NCBI GenBank assembly: GCA_900299205.1
Contig: OMIW01000113.1
Location: forward strand, 1 to 10,705
Direction: 5' to 3'
Source of the DNA: Pseudomonadota bacterium
Lineage (GTDB): Bacteria; Bdellovibrionota_C; UBA2361; OMIW01
DNA: 10,705 nt
Program-made: the position numbers and the translations under genes
The notes under the pieces: generated by a model
Database searches by the model: none
Told to the model about the DNA's origin: nothing
The model's input: the letters and a program-made list of their open reading frames with translations, nothing else
In this document: positions 1 through 6,506 of the stretch, piece after piece
Layout: each line of letters opens with the position of its first letter
Numbering within the stretch: the stretch's first letter is position 1

Positions 1-164
1 GACTCACGGGAAATTCCAGCTCTCGTTTCAAGCGAAACTGAACGTCGCACGTAACCAGGAGTGTTTACATTCGCGATATTATTTGAGAGCACACTGATGA
101 GTGCCTGATGGGCACTCAGCGCACCTGATGCGGTGTTCAGGATTTTCGCCCCATAATTAACCAT
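1..164 (-). CDS. flgK: Flagellar hook-filament junction protein FlgK, N-terminal fragment (cut by window edge)
   Basis: Only the first 54 codons are present; the gene continues past position 1. The visible peptide begins MVNYGAKILNTASGALSAHQ and then shows SNNIANVNTPGYVRR, the conserved N-terminal D0 helix motif of the rod/hook axial family. The NTPGY form is typical of FlgK and distinguishes it from FlgF and FlgG (NTTGF). FlgK (HAP1) is exported by the flagellar type III apparatus and forms the first ring between hook and filament. The ATG at 164 is firm because an in-frame TGA lies three codons upstream. A G-rich stretch (AGGGGG, 174-179) sits about 12 nt before it, which is long spacing for a Shine-Dalgarno. 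It follows flgN by 71 nt, so the chaperone and its known client are adjacent and probably co-transcribed. No separate promoter was recognised in the gap. Confidence 0.95.
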   Translation of the reverse strand, partial: MVNYGAKILNTASGALSAHQALISVLSNNIANVNTPGYVRRSVSLETRAGISRE

Positions 165-235
165 ACTGATTCATTGCCCCCTGCGTCTCGATGAAAGCCT
201 TATCACCACGGAAGTTTAATCGCTCCCCTCAATAC

Positions 236-760
236 CTACGCCTGCCGGATAGTCAGTTCTGCGCGAGAGTATCGAGGTATTGACTTCTCTGAGATGATGC
301 CTCGGGCGCTGTAGACCTGATTCCGGATCTGTTTCGCCGCATGAAACAGCGAGAGACAACCGTTGACCACCTCTAAACTGAAGCCCGACAAGCTCTGAAG
401 CTGAGCTGATAAGGTGCGGACCTCGACCATCCGATTTCGAAGAGTGCGAACAAGAAGTACGATTCTTGCCCTATCTGCCGCAGTTACCCCGGGACCGAGG
501 GGTACACGGAGAAGCCACCGCTGAAGCGGCTCCTTAGTCTCGCCAATCTCCTTCTCTATGAGTGCACGCCTGGCCTCCTCAGCAATTTGTAGCTGTTCAA
601 AAAGGGCGACTCGCGATTGTGATGCCGCAAGGAGATGGCTGCTATCGAGAGATAGCACGGCAGCGTACTCAGCTGTCGTGACCTCCATCAACGAGTTCGA
701 GAGCTTTATTTGGTTTGAAATTAAGCGCTCGATTGATTCTAAAAACTGAGAATGTAACAT
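236..760 (-). CDS. flgN: Flagellar export chaperone FlgN-like protein
   Basis: A 174-residue, almost entirely helical soluble protein with no signal peptide or membrane segment. FlgN family proteins are cytoplasmic chaperones that bind the C-termini of FlgK and FlgL and deliver them to the type III export gate. Sequence identity is low across this family, so the call rests on the pattern (N-terminal long helices with a LESIERLISNQIKLSNSLMEV-type start, basic mid-region around residues 97-111, amphipathic C-terminal helices) and above all on its position directly before flgK. It is somewhat longer than the usual 140-160 residues. The start at 760 is supported by a strong AGGAAAGGGGAC ribosome site immediately upstream. 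The gene probably begins a transcription unit read from the sigma-54-type promoter at 989-1004, with a leader of roughly 220 nt. Confidence 0.82.
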   Translation of the reverse strand: MLHSQFLESIERLISNQIKLSNSLMEVTTAEYAAVLSLDSSHLLAASQSRVALFEQLQIAEEARRALIEKEIGETKEPLQRWLLRVPLGPGVTAADRARIVLLVRTLRNRMVEVRTLSAQLQSLSGFSLEVVNGCLSLFHAAKQIRNQVYSARGIISEKSIPRYSRAELTIRQA

Positions 761-867
761 GTCCCCTTTCCTGAGAGCCCCCTACTTACTCGGCAGAGCG
801 AATCATAACGAGGAGAAAGGGGCACGCTTTAGATGTAGCATCGAACAATCCGTGAGGTGGCGTCCTT

Positions 868-900
868 CTCGAATCAACTCACGAGTGAGTATCAATCGAG
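868..900 (-). repeat. Two-tier inverted repeat in the flgN leader
   Basis: The core is a perfect repeat, ACTCAC-GA-GTGAGT on the plus strand (877-890). It is flanked by a second matching pair, CTCGA (868-872) and TCGAG (896-900), separated from the core by 4 nt on one side and 5 nt on the other. As RNA from the minus strand this folds as a lower 5-bp stem, an internal loop, and an upper 5-bp stem closed by a CUCG tetraloop. It lies about 110 nt before the flgN start, inside the predicted leader. It could be an RNA structure or a DNA-binding operator; the sequence cannot decide. Confidence 0.5.
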
Positions 901-912
901 AGCGATTAAGGA

Positions 913-922
913 CGTGGCCACG
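913..922. repeat. 10-bp perfect palindrome CGTGGCCACG
   Basis: A gapless palindrome with GTGGCCAC at its centre, about 60 nt downstream of the start site predicted from the 989-1004 promoter. With no loop it is a poor RNA hairpin, so if it matters it is more likely a dimeric protein-binding site. Its function is unknown. Confidence 0.3.
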
Positions 923-931
923 GACAAGCTC

Positions 932-947
932 GCGCGCTTAGGCGCGC
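932..947. repeat. GC-only hairpin (GCGCGC, 4-nt loop, GCGCGC)
   Basis: A perfect 6-bp all-GC stem with a 4-nt loop, in the predicted flgN 5' leader about 30-45 nt after the presumed transcription start. No U-run follows on either strand, so it is not a standard intrinsic terminator. It may stabilise the leader or cause pausing. Confidence 0.4.
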
Positions 948-988
948 CCCACGAGGCGATACACCTCAACAACAAGTCTTAGGTTTAC

Positions 989-1004
989 AGCAAGAAAGGT
1001 GCCG
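989..1004 (-). promoter_or_regulatory. Sigma-54-type (-24/-12) promoter for flgN-flgK
   Basis: The minus strand reads CGGCACCTTTCTTGCT. It has GG and GC separated by exactly ten bases, GGCAC at -24 and TTGCT at -12, close to the RpoN consensus TGGCAC-N5-TTGCA. It lies in a gap with no coding sequence and points at flgN, with transcription expected to begin near 978. A closely similar element occurs before flgG (6507-6522). Sigma-54 control of flagellar genes is known in many proteobacteria and depends on an enhancer-binding activator that is not in this window. Confidence 0.65.
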
Positions 1005-1196
1005 CACCGAGAGGGAAAGGGGAGAGAACCGTCTCATAGGCGTAAATGGCTGATTCAACACACTTGTACCATCCATGACCAGGCACCTCTCAAATTCGGC
1101 ACTCCCCTCATTCGGTATTTTTTTCCGCATTACACGGAATGAACCCGCTCATCCGACGATATTTGCAAAAAGTCCGCCTATCGTTTCGAGACACCA

Positions 1197-1784
1197 TCAC
1201 CATTGAGAACGGGATGCTAAATCGCCCGATGATGCGAGATTTTTGGCCGAAACAATCCCAAAAACGAGGTATCCGATTGGCATGAGAATCAGCAAGAGAA
1301 GCAAAGGGGATACGGGGAATGCTATCATCCAGAAGATGAAGAGGGGTGGCGGGGTAAGGAGGATAAGTGGGGGAGTAAGAGCAATCGCAGAGATCCGAAA
1401 GATGGCGGGGAAGGGAAGTTCGGCGTTAAGGAGGGAGCAAATAACGATGCCTGCCATCGAGAGGAGTAGGCAGAGGAGCAGCGCAAGCAGATAAAAGACG
1501 AATATGAGAATTATTGAAGCAATCCAGATATAACTATAGATGGTCGACCGAATCAAACCTTTGAAAACGGCGTAGCTGAAACCGCGACTTAGCTCAAGAC
1601 CGTATTGCCCGGCTCCATCTGCGAAAGTGAGCTTGAAAACGATACTGTAGAGAAGGACAAAAACCCCAGAAAGGAGAAATAGGTACAATCCATTTATCCC
1701 TGTCCAACGAAGCGCAACCTCCGCATAAAATCGCTTTGAGTACCACGCTTCCCCCGGCACTCGATACCATTGAGATATTGCCAT
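1197..1784 (-). CDS. Multispanning membrane protein of unknown function, DUF1189/Yip1-like in appearance
   Basis: A 195-residue very hydrophobic protein. A short soluble N-terminus (MAISQWYRVPGEAWYSKRFY) precedes predicted membrane segments at about residues 30-50, 84-118 (long, perhaps two), 128-156 and 158-179, ending in a short polar tail. The layout of an aromatic N-terminal segment, a loop with a Gly/Glu-rich stretch, then clustered helices with a TPP turn resembles DUF1189/Yip1-like proteins, but I cannot assign the family firmly. The ATG at 1784 has a GGAAAGACGAG ribosome site. The frame stays open upstream into the end of flgM, without a better ATG. It starts 43 nt after the flgM stop, so it is probably co-transcribed with the flgG-flgM genes. 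This is not a usual member of that operon. The N-terminal region contains two tryptophans and several aromatic residues, which would suit a membrane interface. Confidence 0.8.
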   Translation of the reverse strand: MAISQWYRVPGEAWYSKRFYAEVALRWTGINGLYLFLLSGVFVLLYSIVFKLTFADGAGQYGLELSRGFSYAVFKGLIRSTIYSYIWIASIILIFVFYLLALLLCLLLSMAGIVICSLLNAELPFPAIFRISAIALTPPLILLTPPPLFIFWMIAFPVSPLLLLLILMPIGYLVFGIVSAKNLASSGDLASRSQW

Positions 1785-1827
1785 CTCGTCTTTCCAGCCA
1801 TTTCTCCAACAGCGAAATAAAATCGGA

Positions 1828-2145
1828 CTATACCCGAGCTCGCTGCAGATCTTGGAGCAAAGTGACCTCCTCTGAGAGTCCTTCCGCGATTTTAGAGGGA
1901 AGGTCGGGTCGCGAGGAAAAATAGTTTCCCGATTTTACTTGCTCGGCGATTGCCGTGACCTTTGCTCTTCGGACCTTCATAAAATCGACGGCAGCATCCG
2001 CTACTGTTTGCTCTAAACCTACCGCACTAATTTTATCTTTCGGAGCGCTGGAACTCTCTTTAAGGCGACCAGCATCATCATTGCGTCGCCTCAAACCATC
2101 AGCCCCCCCACCGATGGGAGGTATCCGTTTGTCATTTATCTTCAT
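1828..2145 (-). CDS. flgM: Anti-sigma-28 factor FlgM
   Basis: A small 105-residue protein with the FlgM plan: a disordered polar N-terminal half, a short DKIS motif (37-40), then C-terminal helices with VRRAKVTAIAEQVKSGNYF (58-76) and a final helix LPSKIAEGLSEEV. The VR..KV..I...V..G.Y pattern is the family's sigma-binding signature. FlgM holds sigma-28 (FliA) inactive until the hook-basal body is complete and FlgM is exported. The start at ATG 2145 is chosen because GGGAG lies 6 nt upstream. A longer frame opening with TTG at 2190 has no such site and adds only an unrelated-looking 15-residue peptide. It follows flgJ by 66 nt. Its presence implies a sigma-28 regulon elsewhere in the genome, although promoters seen in this window are of the sigma-54 type. 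Confidence 0.85.
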   Translation of the reverse strand: MKINDKRIPPIGGGADGLRRRNDDAGRLKESSSAPKDKISAVGLEQTVADAAVDFMKVRRAKVTAIAEQVKSGNYFSSRPDLPSKIAEGLSEEVTLLQDLQRARV

Positions 2146-2211
2146 TGGTTCTCCCGTAAGATTCTCCCACCCTCTTTCCACAAGGATCAACGTACCACAT
2201 ACTTCAAAAGC

Positions 2212-2583
2212 CTACACGACCTCATCGACCTTCCGCTCTCGCTCAGCCGTCCTGACCATATCGTCTGCAAAAGCCTTTTTGAGACCAATACTTTGGGAAT
2301 GCGCTATTTCCTTCGAAAGCTCCTGATTAAGCATATCCCGATAAAACTCCGCCTCATTCCCTCCCTCAAGAAGCCCTCCATTCGGAACGGAGCTCCACAT
2401 CACATCAAACATTTGCTGAAGCAGAAGTGCCTCAAATTCCTCTGCTGCCTTGTTAATCCTCTCAGGTGAATCGGAAGGCGTTGAACCGATTGAGAATGAT
2501 TGACCTTTATCAACGCCGAGTGGCATCTCCAAGCTTGGGAGTCCGTCGTTGAGCAATCCTCCTGAAAGTGGAGATGTCTTCAT
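2212..2583 (-). CDS. flgJ: Flagellar rod-capping protein FlgJ, rod-binding domain only
   Basis: A 123-residue protein that matches the N-terminal half of enterobacterial FlgJ. The segment AAEEFEALLLQQMFDVM (46-62) and the following EAEFYRDMLNQELSKEIAHS are the rod-binding domain signature. The C-terminal glucosaminidase domain found in the roughly 310-residue E. coli protein is absent, as in many delta- and alpha-type lineages, so the peptidoglycan-opening activity must come from another enzyme. The ATG at 2583 has GAGG six bases upstream. ATG 2586 is too close to it, and GTG 2595 has no ribosome site. The flgI stop codon is itself part of this Shine-Dalgarno (TGAGGGG), which suggests translational coupling. 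Confidence 0.9.
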   Translation of the reverse strand: MKTSPLSGGLLNDGLPSLEMPLGVDKGQSFSIGSTPSDSPERINKAAEEFEALLLQQMFDVMWSSVPNGGLLEGGNEAEFYRDMLNQELSKEIAHSQSIGLKKAFADDMVRTAERERKVDEVV

Positions 2584-2591
2584 CATTCCCC

Positions 2592-3749
2592 TCACATCAC
2601 TATCATGTCTGCGTGTAAAGCCCCCGCTTTTTTGAGAGCAGCAAATATTGATATCAGATCTCGGGGAGTCGCACCGATGGCGTTTAGACCTTTCACCAGC
2701 TCCCCGAGGGTCGCCTCGCCCCCTACCAATTCGAGGCGTCGCTTCTCCTCACCGACCTCTAATTCGCCGTTGGTCACAACAGCAGTCTGACCACCTCCTG
2801 CGGGTGCTTGTGGTTGTGAAACCTGCACATCATTTCTAATAGAGATACTGAGGTTCCCATGAGCAAGGGCAACGGGACTCAGACGAAGATCGTCTCCCAT
2901 AATAATGGTGCCAGTCCGCTCGTTTACCACTATCTTTGCCCCAATATCCTGCTCGACTTCGGTTTGTTCTATGAACGAAACGGCTCCAATCGGATCCTGC
3001 ATCAGATGTGTGGGAAGCGACACCTCCACAACACCTGAATCACGGGCTACCGCCAGGGGAGCTCCGAGTCGATAGTTGAGTGCTAATACAACCCTTTTCA
3101 TGGTCGTGAAGTCTGGCTCTCGGAGAACAACCCGTACCGAGTGACTCCGAAAGATATCAACCGATATGGATCGCTCGATCGTCGCTCCCCCGGTAATAAC
3201 CCCGACGGTGGGATGGTTCCTTACTGCAGCATCTCCTCCCCCTTCGATTGTAAACCCACCAATCGCGACCGCCCCCTGACCGATTGCATACACATTCCCA
3301 TCAGCCCCTCTCAGTGGAGTGAAGAGCAGAGTACCTCCTTGAAGACTTTTGGCATCACCCATCGAGGAGAGAGTCACATCCAGCTTGCTTCCCGGTCGTG
3401 AGAACGGAGGTAGAGTGGCAGTAACAAGAACCGCCGCTACATTCTTCACCTTAATATCTTGAGAATCGACCCGAATACCAACCTTCTCAAGCATGTTGCT
3501 CAAACCTTTCGTTGTAAATTCGACGCTCCGACCATCACCGGTCCCGTTGAGACCGACGACGAGTCCATACCCGAAAAGCTGATTTCCTCGAACTCCCTCA
3601 ATATCAGCCATGTCTTTCAGACGAGCCGCTTTTGCTGAAGATGAAATCGCAAAGACGAGAGCGATATTAATCAAACACAGGACGGACCAATCGGACCAAC
3701 TCAGGGCGTCATCCCTCCGCTTTGTAGGCTGCTTTAACCTTATATTCAT
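2592..3749 (-). CDS. flgI: Flagellar P-ring protein FlgI precursor
   Basis: 385 residues, near the usual 365-380. A basic N-terminus and a hydrophobic stretch (about 23-36) end in SSSAKA-A, a standard signal peptidase I site near residue 41. The mature protein starts with the hallmark RLKDMADIEGVRGNQLFGYGLVVGLNGTGD. Other family blocks follow: LPPFSRPGSKLDVTLSSMGDAKSLQGGTLL, the VVVNERTGTIIMGDD-type block near 275, and the C-terminal GGEATLGELVKGLNAIGATPRDLISIFAALKKAGALHADM. FlgI forms the periplasmic ring around the distal rod in the peptidoglycan layer and needs FlgA for assembly. The ATG at 3749 has GAGG six bases upstream and lies 18 nt after flgH. The N-terminal region before the signal core is longer than usual (about 20 polar residues), so a shorter real start is possible, though no better one is visible. 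Confidence 0.97.
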   Translation of the reverse strand: MNIRLKQPTKRRDDALSWSDWSVLCLINIALVFAISSSAKAARLKDMADIEGVRGNQLFGYGLVVGLNGTGDGRSVEFTTKGLSNMLEKVGIRVDSQDIKVKNVAAVLVTATLPPFSRPGSKLDVTLSSMGDAKSLQGGTLLFTPLRGADGNVYAIGQGAVAIGGFTIEGGGDAAVRNHPTVGVITGGATIERSISVDIFRSHSVRVVLREPDFTTMKRVVLALNYRLGAPLAVARDSGVVEVSLPTHLMQDPIGAVSFIEQTEVEQDIGAKIVVNERTGTIIMGDDLRLSPVALAHGNLSISIRNDVQVSQPQAPAGGGQTAVVTNGELEVGEEKRRLELVGGEATLGELVKGLNAIGATPRDLISIFAALKKAGALHADMIVM

Positions 3750-3767
3750 AGGTTCCCTCGGTCACTC

Positions 3768-4628
3768 TTAGAACGGCCACAATTTCATCAGCGCTCTCAT
3801 CAGCCATCCCGGAGACTGAATCAAACCAATCGTTCCTTTGCCGTAGTAGTCGATACGCATATTGGCAACCTTTGCGGAGTCCACCTCATTACGAGAGTTC
3901 ACATCACGGGGACGAACGAGTCCTGACATAACCATAATCTGCTCTTCGTCATTGACCGCAATTATCTTCTCTCCCTGAATCCGTAAGATACCGGACGGAA
4001 GAACCTCCTGAACCATACACGAAATAGTTCCCCTTAATTGCCCTCTCCGCAGCGTCTCTCCTCGTCCCTCAACTTGCGTGGCTGTAGTCGCATCGATGAG
4101 AGCCGTCGGATCGACATCGGGATTTGAGCGGGGTACCGATTTCTCAAGACCAAGAAATGCAGCTATCTCAGCGGTTATACTCGATTGAGAATTGACCCGA
4201 GTGTCTGCCTGTTTTCGTCCTTCCGTAACTTCAGTTACCAGGACCGTAACGAGGTCCATCGGCTGAAATGCCCGAAAGTCATGAAAAAGCGAGGTTGCGC
4301 CCTCCCCCTCCCGCCAGAGGGATGGGTTGGCCGATACCTCACCGTCGCGAAGGGGCCCACGATAGGATGGCTGGAGTGGAACCAAATCGGGAACTCGCTC
4401 GAGAGAATCCACAGCCGATCTTTCACCCTCAACAAGATGAAGATGAGCACGAGGTCCGTCTGGAGACTCACCACCTGAGGCTGTAACGCCCTCAGGCCTG
4501 AGAAGGGCTCGGGTATACTCTATTGCAGGGACTCTGGGCGGGATCGGTGAGGAGGACGTGCAGCCGAGTGCTACCATACTCAGAAAACTAAACCATCCCA
4601 AACGACCGCTAAATCGCTCGCTTGCCAT
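3768..4628 (-). CDS. flgH: Flagellar L-ring lipoprotein FlgH
   Basis: 286 residues. The N-terminus carries a lipoprotein signal ending in VALGC, so Cys23 should be lipidated and anchor the protein in the outer membrane. The NPSLW element (near 99-103), then FHDFRAFQPMDLVTVLVTEV, then IQGEKIIAVNDEEQIMVMSGLVRPRDVNSRNEVDSAKVANMRIDYYGKG form the FlgH core and C-terminal signature. FlgH makes the outer-membrane bushing of the rod. The protein is longer than the common 220-240 residues. The extra length lies between the lipid-attached cysteine and the NPSLW motif, a polar linker of about 75 residues. The ATG directly abuts the flgA stop codon (TAG-ATG), and its GGAGGT ribosome site is within the end of flgA, so the two are translationally coupled. 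Confidence 0.96.
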   Translation of the reverse strand: MASERFSGRLGWFSFLSMVALGCTSSSPIPPRVPAIEYTRALLRPEGVTASGGESPDGPRAHLHLVEGERSAVDSLERVPDLVPLQPSYRGPLRDGEVSANPSLWREGEGATSLFHDFRAFQPMDLVTVLVTEVTEGRKQADTRVNSQSSITAEIAAFLGLEKSVPRSNPDVDPTALIDATTATQVEGRGETLRRGQLRGTISCMVQEVLPSGILRIQGEKIIAVNDEEQIMVMSGLVRPRDVNSRNEVDSAKVANMRIDYYGKGTIGLIQSPGWLMRALMKLWPF

Positions 4629-5615
4629 CTATTGGACCTCCACCAAACCAGGCTCAACGATCGTACCCTGTAAAATCCGCTTTGATATCTCATTCCGAAC
4701 GCGTATCTTACCCCCTCGTCGCCCACCCTCGAGTGCGCTCCCCGTTGCCGTTGCAGTGAATCCACGACCACTAAACTTAATCGTTACCGATGAGCCGGCT
4801 GTAATATCGTGAGGAAGGACAAGATCCGGAGACCGGAAAAAGTCCCCCGTTGAGAGCGTTCTTTTAACCGCATGACCGACTATGCCATCTCGTGTTGATG
4901 CGACGTCCCGGGGAAGACTTTTGGTGTCGAGTCGAGCCATTACCACATCCTCAAAAGAAACCACGTTCCCCACCGAAAGCTGCCGACTTGCAACCGGCAT
5001 ATACATAAACTCATCGAGCGTCCCGACAAGGGTAAGCTGTTCAACCTCTCCCGATTCTGATCGGGCCTCGACGATTATTCTGCTCAGACCGACCCGTTGT
5101 CTCTCAACCGATAGGACTCTCATCGTGGCTGGTCCGACAAAAAGCCGACCGTTACCATCGTGGGAGAAACTCCTCACTCGGGCCTCCCGTCCACTCCCTC
5201 GAAGATATTCATCGAGCACGTTTTGGAGCTCGCTCTGCCCGATATCTCTCCCTGCCCGTTTGATAGTGACCCGTTCCGGTATCGAATAACCGATAGAGCC
5301 CGACTCGAAAGCTGCTCCGCGAAGCTGCTCGAGGAGTTGATATGCACTGAGATCGCTCTCCTGACCCGGTCGCAGGTGGGGTATAAGGATCACCCGCTTG
5401 AGCGCGACTGCCTTTTCATCGTTAATTTCGCTCGAGCTCTCAACTATGCCGATGTCACCCAACGTGACCACCGCTCCCATTACTGTGCTCGAAGCTCGAA
5501 CCCGAAGAGTAATCGGGAAGGTTTCCGAGTGAGCTTCAAAGGCGAACAGGAGAGCAAGAATGGAGAAAAGGGTCACAACTCGCACTGCTCGGCTCTCCGA
5601 GAGAAATATCCCCAT
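4629..5615 (-). CDS. flgA: Flagellar P-ring assembly chaperone FlgA
   Basis: 328 residues with a signal peptide (hydrophobic 13-27, cleavage near AHS at 28-30), so the protein acts in the periplasm, where it helps FlgI polymerise. The C-terminal half has the SAF/FlgA module: YMPVASRQLSVGNVVSFEDVVMARLDTKSLPRD (about 205-238), GIVGHAVKRTLSTGDFF, then the closing part AGSSVTIKFSGRGFTATATGSALEGGRRGGKIRVRN (about 275-310). The N-terminal half, about 35-200, is less conserved, as is normal. Total length exceeds the 220 residues of E. coli FlgA and fits the longer delta-type form. The ATG at 5615 is preceded by GAGGAG at ideal spacing and lies 18 nt after the flgG stop. Confidence 0.93.
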   Translation of the reverse strand: MGIFLSESRAVRVVTLFSILALLFAFEAHSETFPITLRVRASSTVMGAVVTLGDIGIVESSSEINDEKAVALKRVILIPHLRPGQESDLSAYQLLEQLRGAAFESGSIGYSIPERVTIKRAGRDIGQSELQNVLDEYLRGSGREARVRSFSHDGNGRLFVGPATMRVLSVERQRVGLSRIIVEARSESGEVEQLTLVGTLDEFMYMPVASRQLSVGNVVSFEDVVMARLDTKSLPRDVASTRDGIVGHAVKRTLSTGDFFRSPDLVLPHDITAGSSVTIKFSGRGFTATATGSALEGGRRGGKIRVRNEISKRILQGTIVEPGLVEVQ

Positions 5616-5633
5616 ATGCCGCTCCTCAAATCA

Positions 5634-6422
5634 TCAACGCTTCATATTGATCGCGAGACTGAGCATCTCATCGGAGGTGCTTATGCCCTTTGAATTCGCC
5701 TCATACGCGCGCTGCGCCGTTATCATATTCACAACTTCACTGACGACACTCACATTACTACTCTCAAGGAATCCCTGATTTAATCGGCCAAAACCAGGCT
5801 GCTGAAAAAGAGCGATTATCGGAGCCCCAGAGGATACCGTCTCTTCAAATTGGTTTCTGCCAACCGCCCGCAGCCCCGCATTATTGGGGAACCTTACTGC
5901 CGTTAACTGACCGACGGCCTGCGCGGCAGCGTTTCCAGGCTGACGAACACTAACCGTCCCATCCTCCCCGATGGTAATCGCCTGAGCATCATTGGGTATC
6001 GTTATTCCGGGCCCGACCTGATATCCATCTGACGTGACCAAACTCCCATTTTGATCGAGTTGAAATGATCCAGAACGGGTATATGCGAATGTCCCATCAG
6101 GTTTTATTACCTGAAAAAAACCATCTCCCTCGATAGCGACATCAAGAGGTGCCCCTGTATTGACAGAGTCTCCCTGACCGAACATCTTTTGAACCGCGAT
6201 GGTTTTGACCCCGAGCCCTATCTGAACACCGCTCGGATTCACCGATGTCTGAGAGCTCTGGGCCCCCGGTTCGGTTTGATACTGGTACATTAGATCTTGA
6301 AATGCAGCTCTCCCCTTTTTGAAACCGGTCGTGTTGACGTTCGCCAGATTGTTGGCGATGACGTCAATATTCGTTTCCTGGGCGTTCATCCCGGTGGCTG
6401 CGGTGTAGAGTGCTCGGATCAT
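5634..6422 (-). CDS. flgG: Flagellar distal rod protein FlgG
   Basis: 262 residues, the normal length (about 260). It opens with MIRALYTAATGMNAQETNID and NLANVNTTGFKKGRAAFQDLMYQ, then PGAQSSQTSVNPSGVQIGLGVK, a FlgG-specific segment. Further along are DVAIEGDGFFQV, the FAYTRSGSFQLDQNGSLVTSDGYQV block and a C-terminal helix with SNVSVVSEVVNMITAQRAYEANSKGI. It builds the distal rod that crosses the peptidoglycan and outer-membrane rings encoded by the genes after it. It has only a weak ribosome site (AAGAAGACCAAC). It begins a separate transcription unit, since 180 bp and a sigma-54-type promoter separate it from flgF. Confidence 0.98.
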   Translation of the reverse strand: MIRALYTAATGMNAQETNIDVIANNLANVNTTGFKKGRAAFQDLMYQYQTEPGAQSSQTSVNPSGVQIGLGVKTIAVQKMFGQGDSVNTGAPLDVAIEGDGFFQVIKPDGTFAYTRSGSFQLDQNGSLVTSDGYQVGPGITIPNDAQAITIGEDGTVSVRQPGNAAAQAVGQLTAVRFPNNAGLRAVGRNQFEETVSSGAPIIALFQQPGFGRLNQGFLESSNVSVVSEVVNMITAQRAYEANSKGISTSDEMLSLAINMKR

Positions 6423-6459
6423 GTTGGTCTTCTTTGCTTTTTACCGTGTGCCCCCCTCC

Positions 6460-6479
6460 GAAGTAGCGTGATGCACTTC
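6460..6479 (-). repeat. Hairpin in the flgG leader
   Basis: GAAGT (6460-6464) pairs with ACTTC (6475-6479). A bulged A and two further GC pairs extend this to seven pairs with a 5-nt loop. It falls in the roughly 75-nt leader predicted between the promoter at 6507-6522 and flgG. No U-run follows, so it is not a terminator. Confidence 0.35.
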
Positions 6480-6506
6480 AGACAGAGAGAGTCCCTCCAA
6501 TGACAA

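Larger units (their letters stand above)
761..1196. other. 436-bp non-coding region upstream of flgN
   Basis: No convincing gene lies here. The stretch separates the membrane-protein gene that ends at 1197 from flgN. It contains one sigma-54-type promoter (989-1004, minus strand) and, in the predicted leader, a GCGCGC hairpin (932-947), a 10-bp palindrome (913-922) and a two-tier inverted repeat (868-900). The 190 bp upstream of the promoter is the place where enhancer sites for an activator of sigma-54 would be expected, but I could not identify a clear repeated site there. A seven-T run at 1118-1124 sits beside a 5-bp stem, in the wrong orientation for a terminator. Confidence 0.7.

Noticed and set aside
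966-1076. Minus-strand 36-codon frame in the flgN upstream region
   Set aside because: It has a possible ribosome site, but it spans the sigma-54 promoter, encodes an unlikely Cys- and Arg-rich peptide and has no support beyond its length.
1118-1139. T-run beside a TTCCG/CGGAA stem as an intrinsic terminator
   Set aside because: The stem has only five pairs, and the T-run precedes it on the plus strand (an A-run follows on the minus strand), the wrong arrangement for either direction.
2146-2190. Longer flgM starting at TTG 2190
   Set aside because: There is no ribosome site, it uses a rare start codon, and the extra 15 residues do not look like FlgM; ATG 2145 has a well-placed GGGAG.
1955-2326. 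Plus-strand frame of 123 codons antisense to flgM and flgJ
   Set aside because: It is a low-complexity Ser/Arg/Pro-rich shadow of the real minus-strand genes.
5160-5693. Plus-strand frame of 177 codons antisense to flgA and flgG
   Set aside because: It is fully antisense to two well-identified genes and shows no family pattern or ribosome site.
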